Source: Actinernus sp. WN-2022 (taxonomy: Eukaryota > Cnidaria > Anthozoa > Actiniaria > Actinernidae). From it: 64,000 bases of DNA. The notes below the pieces were generated by a model. That model saw only the letters and a list, made by a program, of their open reading frames with translations, was not told where the DNA came from and searched no databases. This document shows positions 23,028 to 32,735 of the stretch, piece after piece. The stretch spans positions 5,518,965 through 5,582,964 of the forward strand of contig JAOWCC010001368.1 of NCBI GenBank assembly GCA_030867875.1. Reading direction: 5' to 3'. The translations under genes and the position numbers were made by a program. Each line of letters opens with the position of its first letter. Positions within the stretch are counted from its first letter, which is position 1.

Positions 23028-25091
23028 ATTATGCATTCAAAGCAGCTAAAATAGAATACTATAACAGCTATTTAAAGAAAACTATGGCAATATCAAAAAT
23101 ACTTGGAAAGGAATAAACAAGATTTTGGGGAATGAATCTAAAACCACGATAATAAATAAACTTGAGGTAGGGGATAGCACATATAATACCCCCAGGGATA
23201 TCAGTGCTACCTTAAATAAACATTTCTCAGAAATCGGGCCATCTCTAGCTTCAGAGATCCCAGACACGCCTTCCAAGTTCACAGATTATATCACTCCTAC
23301 AGAACATACTTTCAATTTAGAACATATTTCGAGTGATGAGATATTGAGATTAATTAATAAACTAGCATCTAACAAAGCCAGCGGGCTTGACAATATATCA
23401 TCACGTCTTCTGAAGGAGGCTGCGCCGATAGTTACCCACTCTTTAACTTTTATAATCAATTCTTCAATCACTAGTGGATTTTTTCCAAATGAATGGAAGC
23501 TTGCCAGAGTTTCCCCAATATTCAAAGATGATAGTAAGACCGATCCTAACAATTATAGACCAATTCCGGTTTTACCTATCGTGAGTAAACTAATTGAAAG
23601 AATTGTTTTTAATCAATTTTATACATACTTAAATGATAACAATCTATTAACTGAATCACAATCAGGCTTCAGACCCCTGTTCTCCACAGAAACTACTTTA
23701 TTGGAAGCCACAAATGATTGGTTTAGAAATATTGATAATAATCTCTTAAATGGTGTAATATTCCTAGACCTAAAGAAGGCTTTTGACACCATGAATCACT
23801 CTATTCTACTACAAAAACTTGAGCTTTATGGTGTCAATTCTACATCTTTGGGTTGGTTTAGATCCTATCTCACTGAACGCAAGCAGAAAACCTTAGTTGA
23901 TGGAGTGTTATCAGATTATTGTACCTTGAGCTATGGAATCCCACAGTGATCAATATTAGGTCCTCTATTATTTATCCTATATATTAATGATCTCCCGTCC
24001 TGTAATTTGTTCTCTAAAACAAGAATGTATGCTGATGATACCACCTTAACCACCACAGCTGAGGATCCTAATCTCCTCCAACTTCAAATGAATCATGATA
24101 TGAACATTATTCAATCATGGTTACAAGCAAATAAATTAACACTAAATATTAAGAAAACTAAATACATGCTAATAGGGAGTCATTCTAAACTTTCTCAAGT
24201 ATAAAATAACTTTAAAGTTGAGATAAACAATATTCCGCTAAAAAAGGAGGTAGTCTATAAATCCCTTGGACTCCTTATAGATGAAAACCTAATCTGGGAC
24301 TCGCATATTGATGCAGTTTCAAAGAAAATATCTGCGGGTCTTGCAGTTTTAAAGCGTATAGGTCCTACTATACCTTTTGAAACTCGATTAAGCATGTACA
24401 AGGCATTGATTTTACCATACTTTGATCATTGTAGCCCTGTTTGGGGAAATATTGGCAAAGGACTATCAAATAGACTCCAACAACTACATAACAGAGCAGC
24501 AAGGATTATTACGCTCTCAAATTACGAAACACGATCTAGTGATTTATTGGATGAGCTAGGCTGGGAAAAACCGGAACATAGGAGAACTAGACAACTTGCT
24601 ATATTAATGTATAAAATCCACAACAATCTTTCTCCATTATATCTGAGAAAGATTTTTAATAATACTTCTAATGTCCACTCCTACAATCTGAGAAATTCTG
24701 AAATTAACTTGCATATTCCAATACCTATTAAAGTCAGAAGCAGCAAAATGTGGCCTTCACTACAGGGGGTCTGTCCTCTGGAATAAAATCCCTGTGGAAG
24801 CAAGAGATCAAACTAGTCTAAATGGTTTTAAATCACGCCTATTAAATAAGACAATATTTGATAAATTACTGTAAATTAAGTTATTCTAGGAAATTTATTG
24901 TAGGAAATTTATTGTAGGACTAATAGTAGTAGGTTTTGAATGTATACATAGTAATAATTATAATGCTTCTTATGTAAATTTTACTTTTTATCTCATTTAG
25001 TATTGTAATTAAGCTTAACTCACGGCTCTCTGGAAGACCATATTTGTGAAGTGACTCCGTGTTAAAATAAAGATTATGATGATGATGATGA
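22386..25091 (+). mobile_element. Internally deleted CR1-like LINE
   Basis: Related to the 13.4-17.5 kb LINE but missing about 1.4 kb in the middle: the ORF1 coiled coil runs straight into the endonuclease-RT linker, so the esterase and nearly all of the endonuclease are lost. The RT and C-terminal region are largely preserved. The 3' UTR ends at aataaagattatgatgatga with a (gat)n tail at about 25076-25091. The 5' boundary is uncertain (between 22330 and 22440), and no target duplication could be confirmed. Confidence 0.82.
23125..24872 (+). pseudogene. LINE reverse transcriptase, lightly broken
   Basis: Frame 23125-23949 carries KASGLDNISSRLLKEAAPIV, WKLARVSPIFKDD, NYRPIPVLPIVSKLIERIV, SGFRPLFSTETTL and GVIFLDLKKAFDTMNHSILL. 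It ends at TGA 23947-23949 inside the PQG(S)ILGPLLF motif: a single G-to-T change in GGA would explain it. The frame then continues SILGPLLFILYINDLPS and MYADDTTLT (catalytic aspartates kept) to a stop at 24204, resumes through KSLGLLIDENLIWDSHID and YFDHCSPVWGNIGKGL, and shifts frame near 24770 (SVLWNKIPVEARDQ) to a stop at about 24872. Two stops and one shift make it defective but not ancient. Confidence 0.88.
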
Positions 25092-25732
25092 GAAATCAAT
25101 GAAAATGTGCTGTCTCGTACTTCCCCTTCAAGACCATACCATTTATATATTACCCTATTTCAGACTAAAACAACTCGACAACAATTATTGGTTTTCATGT
25201 GATGTCATCAAAAATCTAAATTTAAACTATAAGTCGTACAAAGCTGATATTTGTATAAATTCTAAACATCGATAATAAGAGTCTACACATAAATATTTAA
25301 ATTTAGGTTTCACGTTGATAGGGTGTATTGTTCCGTAGTAAATAAATTTTGATTTTATGATTGATCGACCCAGCGTGTTTTCCGCGGAAGGCGTGTAATC
25401 CGTGTAATCGTGTCAATTTCTTTTTTAACTCGATAAATAATTAAGAGTGCAATGGGAAATTAAGCTTTATTTATATTTTCGCCTTATGGCCGCCATAACA
25501 CCAGTATGGCGGCCGCATACAAAGTACTGTGAAATTGTCGTATATTCATTGAACCACATCTCCATTAGAAAATAATCTAATGTTCCAAAAATTGGGTTAT
25601 AAGTTATATTTTTGGAAGTTATATAAGGACCAAAATGTGTTATTTTATTTTATTTTATTTGTGTAAACCAATTTTGCGATCGAGGATCATGACGAAAACT
25701 ATCAACACCCTTTGGGGCGCCACATACCCGTA
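25092..25732. other. No gene; small palindrome
   Basis: AT-rich sequence with a short inverted repeat at about 25486-25516 (ttatggccgccat / atggcggccgcata). No coding signal. Confidence 0.5.
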
Positions 25733-25743
25733 CACATACCCGG

Positions 25744-25788
<45 letters not shown>

Positions 25789-26960
25789 TTTATTCATTAG
25801 CTCTTTGCACTACATTGGTACATCAGATGATTGCTAACGAATTTAAAATTGGTTAATGACGGATAGATTGTTCTGTAATCTTAAAAATATAATATATATA
25901 GTTATTATTAAATTAGCTTACATTATTTGTGCTGAAATTATGGTGGATCGCATGTCCATACAATCATAAACATATTTTGCTGCTACTGTTGTGACTTGTC
26001 TCGGGGGATCAATGATTACCGAAAATAGTTCTTTTTCTGTCATTTTTCTGCTATCTAATTTCGTTAGGGTTTTTAAGGAGGATAAGAAATCATGCCTGAT
26101 TGTCTGGTAGGTTTTGCATCTCAGCAGAAAGTGAATTTCGTCTTCCATTTCTTGTTTGCATGTTGGGCAAATTCGTTCTTCTGGTTTTAAATAAGGTTTA
26201 AGGTGTCTTCCTTTTTCAATTTGAAGGCAATGATTGCTTATTCTTAATTTCGTGAACGTAGTTCTATGTTTCATGTTTCTGACGAGATCCAAATAGTTTT
26301 CAAATTCATACTTCGTTTTGAATGTTCGATAAACTCGTAGTTTGTTACTCTGGTTTGGATTCTGTCGTTGGTCATTAAATACATCACTTAACCAAATTTG
26401 TAGTTCGGTGTCTGTTAGTCGTTGCTTTATATTCTTCAGAAATTCCCTAAAATCTGGAGTATTGTTTTGGAGTGTCCATATATCCCCATAGACTAGGCTT
26501 TGTATGGTTTGCTTAATTTTGTAACTCCAAAAAACTTGGTTGTTTGATTGCATACTGTCGAGATACATAATTTTTGTAAGCATTGGCTCTTTCCTGGTTA
26601 ACAATTTTGTCCAATAGTTAATACTTCTGAATGTTGATTCATATCTTAAAGGATATCTACCAAGTTCTGCTCTGCATCCATTATTGACTGATGTTCTGCT
26701 GGTTCCTAATAGTGACTTGCAAAATTTTGTGTGCACTATTTCTATCGGATCATTTTCGTTAGATCTTTTGTTATCGGTCCCCCACATTTCGCTTCCATAA
26801 AGCAAGATTGGTTTTATCAAAGTGTCGAAGAGTTTGATTGTCAGTTTAATATCAGATCTAAAGTGCGATCCCATTTCTTTTTTTAGTTTAAACATTACAT
26901 TGCCTTCAGTGCTGATTTTTTAAGTTCTTGTTTTGCCACATTGCCGGCACATACCCGGCA
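25733..26960 (-). mobile_element. 5'-truncated LINE with 13 bp target-site duplication
   Basis: The direct repeat cacatacccggca occurs at 25733-25745 and 26948-26960. Between them lies a minus-strand LINE fragment whose 3' end is a (gtct)n tail (agacagac... at 25746-25788 on the plus strand), preceded by a poly(A)-signal-like aataaa. The clean duplication and terminal repeat tail are the hallmarks of target-primed reverse transcription with 5' truncation. A 42 bp poly-C tract follows just right of the duplication. Confidence 0.9.
25918..26895 (-). CDS. C-terminal part of a LINE RT protein (truncated)
   Basis: A 325-codon open frame that starts after the RT catalytic core and covers the thumb/C-terminal region: LFDTLIKPILLYGSEMWGT (about residues 23-41) is the typical post-RT motif. 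Near residue 243 a zinc-knuckle-like CPTCKQEMEDEIHFLLRC (C-x2-C-x8-H-x4-C) matches the C-terminal cysteine motif of many LINE ORF2 proteins. No YxDD motif remains, so there can be no polymerase activity. Upstream, an in-frame stop lies a few codons before the Met. It belongs to a different LINE lineage from the CR1-like copies at 13 and 22 kb. Confidence 0.82.
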   Translation of the reverse strand: MFKLKKEMGSHFRSDIKLTIKLFDTLIKPILLYGSEMWGTDNKRSNENDPIEIVHTKFCKSLLGTSRTSVNNGCRAELGRYPLRYESTFRSINYWTKLLTRKEPMLTKIMYLDSMQSNNQVFWSYKIKQTIQSLVYGDIWTLQNNTPDFREFLKNIKQRLTDTELQIWLSDVFNDQRQNPNQSNKLRVYRTFKTKYEFENYLDLVRNMKHRTTFTKLRISNHCLQIEKGRHLKPYLKPEERICPTCKQEMEDEIHFLLRCKTYQTIRHDFLSSLKTLTKLDSRKMTEKELFSVIIDPPRQVTTVAAKYVYDCMDMRSTIISAQIM

Positions 26961-26967
26961 CATATCA

Positions 26968-27009
26968 CCCCCCCCCCCCCCCCCCCCTCTCCCCCCCCCC
27001 CCCCCCCCC
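26968..27009. repeat. Poly-C tract
   Basis: Forty-two bases of C broken once by tct. The two proline-rich frames reading through it are artefacts. Length is likely polymorphic and error-prone in assembly. Confidence 0.95.
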
Positions 27010-27762
27010 GTCCGAAATACCAAAGAAAATTATATATTTGCCCTTACGGCATGAGTGTTCTATTTTACAGAGCCGTTACAGCCTTGCTTGTGCAGTTCAG
27101 TTTATCTCACAAATCACCCACTTTCTACATGCATACTATTATCTTTGAGTTGGGGGCGGCCTTCACCTCCTCGGAACGTGGAATAGTACTGGCTATCCAA
27201 ACAATACCTAACCCTGAAACAATACAAACCCTAACCCTAAAACAATGGGATTCTTTGTCAGTCAATCCAAATGGGGTCAAGAAAACGCAAGGTGTTGAGA
27301 GGTGAAGGCCTCCTGTTGAGTTGGCGAATTTACACCTTGGGCTATTTATAGAACCAGGTTCCGTTGTTTAATAGACAATGCATGCACCTTATTTTTAAAG
27401 GAGAACTGAACCCTAAATGAATCCGACGACTATACAAACTTGTATTCAAGAGAAAAAAGTTTTGCTATTTTATTTCTTTGTGGTACACGTCTAAAAAGAG
27501 GAAATACGTTTTGAAGGTCGAAAATTAGCCGATTCTCCGCTGATAAAGCTAGTTTGTGTGGCAGCTCAATTCAGTGCTTTTTTCCCCCCTGTAACGACGT
27601 CGTACATACCAAGGAAAACAACCACACCTTCAGCACAAAGAAAGTACAATAGTGCGCAATTATGAGTCCTTAGCCCATCCATTCAAAGCCGAAAACAACA
27701 TGACAAACTAATTTTTTCCCCGTATCGTACGTCACAGATTACAGGATTAAGCCATCTGTACT
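27010..27762. other. No gene recognised
   Basis: Contains a short run of taaccctgaaac / taaccctaaaac repeats at 27209-27242, too few to be a telomeric array, and otherwise no structure I can name. Confidence 0.45.
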
Positions 27763-28357
27763 TAGAGTGGAGAGGAACGGGTAGTGAAATCTCACTCCTC
27801 CCTATTTTTCCGACATTTCTCCCTCCTCCCTAGTGAGTTTTATAATTTCTCTCTAGAGCATGTATGTAGATCCCATTTTCTTCCTCCTCCCTGTATGCAA
27901 TACAATATACAATACAACTTTATTAGCATTCCCATATATACATAAATGGTATTGCTTTACAAGTAAATGAACTGTCACTAAGCGAACGATTTTAAATCTC
28001 TGTGGTACGTGTAAGCGATCGGTTTTTCCGATCAAATGCTTCAAAGATGAAGTATCCTACTTTTTTACATACAAATGGATCAACATTGTTGAATAAGAAC
28101 AAAATCTTGTGATCATTATCTAACTGTAGAAAATTGTGATAATGTGTACTGATCTCATCAATTAGTACCTTCCTGATGTCAGCATATGAAGCACAGTTGA
28201 ACATGAAATGAGTTTCATCCTCAACATCTGATGACGAACAATTATGTATGCTAAATTCTTCCTCCTCCCTAGTTTTTCTGGACATTTCACCCTCCTCCCT
28301 GATTTTTTTGGGGCCAATTCTCCATCCTCCCTGTTCTGTTCCTCCGCCCTCTACTTA
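27763..28357 (+). mobile_element. CCTCCCT-rich MITE, copy A, interrupted by a LINE fragment
   Basis: An element with TIR-like ends agagtggagaggaac (left) and the inverse of gttcctccgccctct (right), and an internal cctcctccct motif repeated about every 35-45 bp. It is split at 27898/28245 by a LINE insertion. An uninterrupted copy in opposite orientation lies at 41985-42229. Confidence 0.85.
27899..28244 (-). mobile_element. Short 5'-truncated LINE fragment with 7 bp target duplication
   Basis: The minus-strand frame (27992-28285) includes DVEDETHFMFNCASYADIRK (H-x4-C part of the C-terminal LINE zinc knuckle) and ends in an ATTGT-type tail (rc of caatacaatatacaatac at 27899-27916). The flanking tgtatgc at 27892-27898 and 28245-28251 is a target-site duplication: the empty copy at 42 kb has this site once (agcatacaggg on plus). 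Confidence 0.85.
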
Positions 28358-28573
28358 GCAGCGGTTGGGAGGAAGATTCGCAGATTTTCTTTCCTTTGAC
28401 GCAAAACACAGTACTGAATGAATTTTGGTATGAGTCTTTTCATGTTTAGATCTACTCATTGAGCTAAAGTTGATTTTAGGCTCAGTTCTCCTTTAATATT
28501 TCTTTTGCTAGAGTGCGAACATTGAACGCATGAACGAACGCCCGGGGGGTGGGGTACTCCCTTATATATGGGC

Positions 28574-30110
28574 TGGTATCAGTGGGTGCCAATCTCACTT
28601 TCATGTCTTGACAACTGTCAAACATATCAACTGAGTAATTAATAAATCGGCCAATCAGGAGAGAGATACCACGTACGGGTCACATTATAATTTTGTTCAG
28701 TGGTGTAGCCAGAGTAAAAGAATGTTTACATGTCAAATGCGTGCGATTCAGTTCGTCGACCCTGGGATATTTTCACAGCAGAGAACTCCCCGTAAAATTA
28801 AAACACCACTCAAAGCCGTAAAATATCAGTCGAACAAATGACCATTGCGGCAGAGTCTGCAGGATAGACATTAAAGCACGTAGCCGATCTACAACGAATA
28901 CCGACCTAAATGGCGTTTCACAAGTGATCCAGTGTCAAGAAAATGTCCGATTTATAACGCCAAATAACGCTTTGTCTTGCACATCAGTCGGTAATGTTAT
29001 CTTGGGAAAGCGATTTTTAGTACAGATGATACGATTTCTTCATAGATGATTTGAGGAATCGCCATACGAATACTATAATTTTCTACGTGCGAGATCGAGC
29101 GGACTTCGATCGCAGCTGAGCCAGCAAACGTAAATAATTCCCGTCCCCTCTCTAGTTGACCATACGATATCACAATGATTACTTATCCTTCCGTCCCAGA
29201 GAACAATATATCTCACCAATCACAGGAGAACCTTAAGAACATTAACCTATTATGGTAAGATTCACGTCATACGGTCCCTCGCATTGTCGAAGGTCCTGTA
29301 TGTATGTGCCAATATATCTCTGTCCGCCGAAAGTCTTTTTAGATAAAGTTAAATCCGCGGTACTCAACTTCATGTGGAATGGGAAAAAACCCAAAATTAA
29401 ATATAGCACTCTAATAGCTGATTATGAAGAGGGGGGTCGTCGTTTTCCAGACCTCGATGCAATAATTCAAGGCTATCAAATCAAATGGGTCCAGAAGCTT
29501 GCCTCTGCATGAGACCTTCAAGACTTGGAAGATTATTCCAAACCTACAGCTTAAGCGTAATGGAGGCGCTGCAGGAATCAATGTGAACCTAGATATGTCA
29601 GCTCTTCCTAGGGATCTTTTGATTTTCTATAGGTCAGTTCTTAGTGTATGGTCTAAGTGGTGCATGTACTTTCCCAATAGACCCACAGGATATAGGCAGT
29701 GTGTTAGCCCATCCCGGTTATGGAATAATAGGCTCATTAAACTTCCCAACTCTATACTTAATATAGTTAAATTTATCTCGAACCGGTTGAGAGTCGTGCA
29801 AGACCTTCTGTCAAATTCGCAGGAGTTTTCATGGGAGAAAGCTAAAACGTTAGGTGTGAATGGTTAGTTGCCAAATTAGTTGTTTTCTTTTCTTTTCTTT
29901 TTTTTGTTTGTTTTGTGTTTGTGTGTGTTTGTGAGTGTCGCTGATCGCAGTTCCGAAAATTGTATAATAACTGTTCACCTTATTGTAAACTCAGCATTGT
30001 TTATGTATTGTTTTGAATGTACATGCTAGGATTGTGAGGTGAAAAACTTTAATAAACAGGATAAAAATTTAAAAAAAGAAAGAAAGTGAGATTGGCACCC
30101 ACCGATACCA
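28574..30110. repeat. Pair of 27 bp inverted repeats around a LINE fragment
   Basis: tggtatcagtgggtgccaat continuing ctcactttc at 28574-28602 is inverted at 30083-30110 (gaaagtgagattggcacc plus caccgatacca). This could be the TIRs of a 1.5 kb element that later took in the L1-like fragment, or two copies of a dispersed repeat end. No transposase frame was seen between them. Confidence 0.45.
29252..30085 (+). mobile_element. L1/Tx1-like LINE C-terminal fragment
   Basis: The frame at 29252-29512 contains VLNFMWNGKKPKIKYSTLIA and EEGGRRFPDLDAIIQGYQIK, then WVQKL: the L1/Tx1-type post-RT motif (FxWxGKxPKIKxxxL, GGL-like PDL, W). A frameshift near 29505 moves to the frame ending at 29867 (LSVWSKWCMYFPNRP, SRLWNNRLIKL). 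A T-rich 3' UTR ends with aataaacagg and an A/G-rich tail at about 30070-30085. 5' truncated and frameshifted, so inactive. Confidence 0.75.
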
Positions 30111-30209
30111 GAGGTTTTCTCGCAGTTCGTTTCTCGCTGTTTGGCAGCTCGCTGATCGCCGCTTCGCGGCTCTTTCTCCGCGGCTGTTCTCTCTCTAGAA
30201 AACCTCTGG
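30108..30209. mobile_element. 102 bp MITE with ccagaggttttct termini
   Basis: The ends ccagaggttttct (30108) and agaaaacctctgg (30209) are perfect inverse complements; the interior holds a GC-rich stem (cgccgcttcgcggc). Too short to code. A partial similar end, gaacctctggtaccca, is at 33132. Confidence 0.8.
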
Positions 30210-30214
30210 GACCA

Positions 30215-30450
30215 GGGTAGCTGGTCTGGGAAAGGGTATGGATTTGATATACTTGTCGTTGACGCCATGCTTAGCGCTCTATCGACCACACTACACCTTA
30301 AAATACCATATTAAAATAAACAACGGCTTTGGTAGTGTAATTGAGTATGAATCTATGGGTTGGGTCTGGGATAGGGTATAGATGTTTTGCTTCAAGTCTG
30401 GGATAGGGTATGGTAAACGGCATTTTTAGGTCTGGGATAGGGTCAGGGTT
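30215..30450 (+). repeat. Degenerate tandem of a gtctgggatagggta motif
   Basis: The motif tctgggatagggtatgg or a close variant occurs at about 30222, 30364, 30398 and 30430. Part of a dispersed repeat; no gene. Confidence 0.6.
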
Positions 30451-30574
30451 TTGATGTCTCGCGGCACACCCCTATCCAAAAAATCTTCTGCGTAACCCCC
30501 AAGCCCCCCCCCCCCCCCTACCTCCGGGAACGAGTGGTACTCCGAGGCTATTATCTCCGTCGTTACTTTGGAGG

Positions 30575-30690
30575 AGCTAAGGGACGGACCATTAGAAAAG
30601 TTATGGGGGGAATTCCCAAAAAAAAATCCATACGAGGGAAAATTATCAAAAAAAATATTCATGCACAACCAGCAACACAGAAAAAAAATT
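30575..30690 (+). repeat. Dispersed repeat, copy 1 (agggacggaccattagaaaa)
   Basis: agggacggaccattagaaaa followed by gttatgggggg and three A-rich runs. A second copy in inverse orientation is at 32560-32735. Confidence 0.75.
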
Positions 30691-31518
30691 CATACATTGA
30701 GGGGGAATGTACAGGGATGCCATCAACTGCAAATGGTTTCCTTCTATCACTGTTTTTGTTGCAGCAACTCTTTTGTGAGAGGTACACATATGTATCCTAT
30801 TAAAAGCAGGAGAAATTTACAGAATTTTTCGTCTCTCAAAACGATTTGTTTGAATGGGATTTTCACTGGTCTCACTATGAGCTTGAATCATAAACAATCA
30901 TTTGCCATGCAAAGTGATGCAGCTGTACACTTTTATAGGTATCAATATTAAAGTATGACTTTTAATATGGGCACGCTAGCCCTGATGCCCTGATCAAAAA
31001 CAAATTTTCACAGGAGCATGGCTCTTAAAGTTTACTTAGGACAAGAATTATTAAGTCATATCAAAATCATTGCACACAGAAGAGAACATTTGCTATTGGT
31101 CATCGCTTTGAAGTAAATGCGATTTTATTTGAGAGAGAGAACAACTTCAGTCGCATTACAAGTTTATAATGTGGCTTACCTGTTGATACCAGAACTATAC
31201 GAAGGAGAATTCTCTGCTTTCGTTTGAACGCTCCAAATTCTCTCCTACTGCAGCTCCCGCCATACCAAAAGTCAAACAAGAAAAATAGTACGAAATCATG
31301 ACGAAATAGAACTTTAACAGTGATTTGTACCACTCTAAACTTGAGAAACCTCAATGTTCTATACACCAGAATACTGCAAATTTATTATTCTATCTGAATT
31401 CAGCGGTAAGTATTCAAGCTAAACCCAGGTAGTTCCTAAACCAGTAACGCCTTGTAAAAAATTACTTTACTCGCGAAAGCAAATTCAAATTTGTACGGTC
31501 GAAATCTTAATATAAGGT
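30691..31518. other. No gene recognised
   Basis: Frames at 30534-30951 and 31100-31366 lack any recognisable motif and partly run through the neighbouring dispersed repeat. Confidence 0.45.
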
Positions 31519-32029
31519 CGAAATGCCCTGCTTAAGGCACAACGGATGTTAAGGTCAGACCCCCTCCCCCCATCCCCCCTTAACGTCCACCCATTGCTTT
31601 TATGCTTCTATAAAGTCAGGAAAAACAGTAATGAAATACACAGGAGTTCACTTATAAACAAAGTATAAAACAAGCTTACAGCTTTAATAGTTGCAACTGT
31701 ACAGTCAGTTAGTACCTCGAATTCCCGTACAAGCTCATTTCGGACCTTGACTAAAATACTCATTATGTCACGACTATAAAACTGAGTTTCACTTACCTGG
31801 AGGTTTGACTGAGGTATTTCATGATACTTCTAATCAAAAGACCTTGTTGAAATTTCCGGGAAATTCAACAGAAATTGCGCTCTATGTAGATCTAGCTGAC
31901 TGGAAACGTTTGATTAAAAAGTGTACTTCTATTGATGAAAATGTGTTTGTTCTAAATGCCCCACACTAACGTCCATGCCCTTACCCCCTCCCCCCTAAAC
32001 GTCCGTTGTGCGTTAAGCGGGGCATTTCG
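31519..32029. mobile_element. 511 bp MITE-like element with about 32 bp TIRs
   Basis: The left end cgaaatgccctgcttaaggc followed by acaacggatgtt is matched by the inverse of the right end aacgtccgttgtgcgttaag cggggcatttcg. Each TIR is followed inward by a pyrimidine-rich or purine-rich block (ccccctccccc). No transposase frame. Confidence 0.82.
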
Positions 32030-32559
32030 AATATGTCGACGGCCCCTAATCATTCCAACTAACAGTTATCAGTTGCAGATTAGATGTTACTTAACTTTGA
32101 TTTTAAGGTAAGTGGAAGTCATATATCATTTTATTTGTTTTATAAGGCAAAATAGCTCCCAAATCCATGTATTTTTGAGTGAAATGACTGGGCCGATAAT
32201 GGAAGTGAGTCACCGGTTATCGATATGTAGGCTTTTGTACGCAATGACTTTGATATGTCTGACCTCTGTACTGACTGCACTAAGCATCATGGGATACATT
32301 ATTAAGTGGGAAACCGCTGATCCAGATTACTGTTGCCACTGAATTGAGCTAACCAGTTTCAATCACCAAAAACTACGCTGAAAATGCCTAGACCCTCAAC
32401 AAAATTCCTAAATATCCCAACAATATCCCATTTTTTTTCTAAATATCACATTGTTTTCTAAATATCATGGAAGGTTCTAAATATCTAAAAAAATATCATG
32501 ATATTTGTATCTAGGCCTAATGCAAAGGTAGCTAATTTTGAATAGATTAGTACATAAAA

Positions 32560-32735
32560 TATTTTCCAAAAAAAAAAACTTGCATGAGATCGTAGCCGAA
32601 AAAAAAATTGCTGCACAGCAAACTGGAGTAAAAAAAAATGCATGCAGCTTGAGAATCCCCCACCCCCACCCCCCCCCCCCCCCCCCACCCCCCCCCCCCC
32701 CCCCATAACTTTTCTAATGGTCCGTCCCTAAAATG
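32560..32735 (-). repeat. Dispersed repeat, copy 2, with poly-C tract
   Basis: Inverse of the 30575-30690 repeat: ends acttttctaatggtccgtcc (about 32708-32727) and carries three A-runs and a 48 bp poly-C tract (32657-32704). The glycine-rich frame reading through poly-C is an artefact. Confidence 0.78.

Noticed and set aside
27209..27242. taaccctgaaac / taaccctaaaac telomere-like repeats
   Set aside because: Only a few imperfect units; not a telomeric array.
26928..27305. Proline-rich frames
   Set aside because: Caused by the poly-C tract beside the LINE insertion.
32485..32706. Glycine-rich frame
   Set aside because: Caused by the poly-C tract read in reverse.
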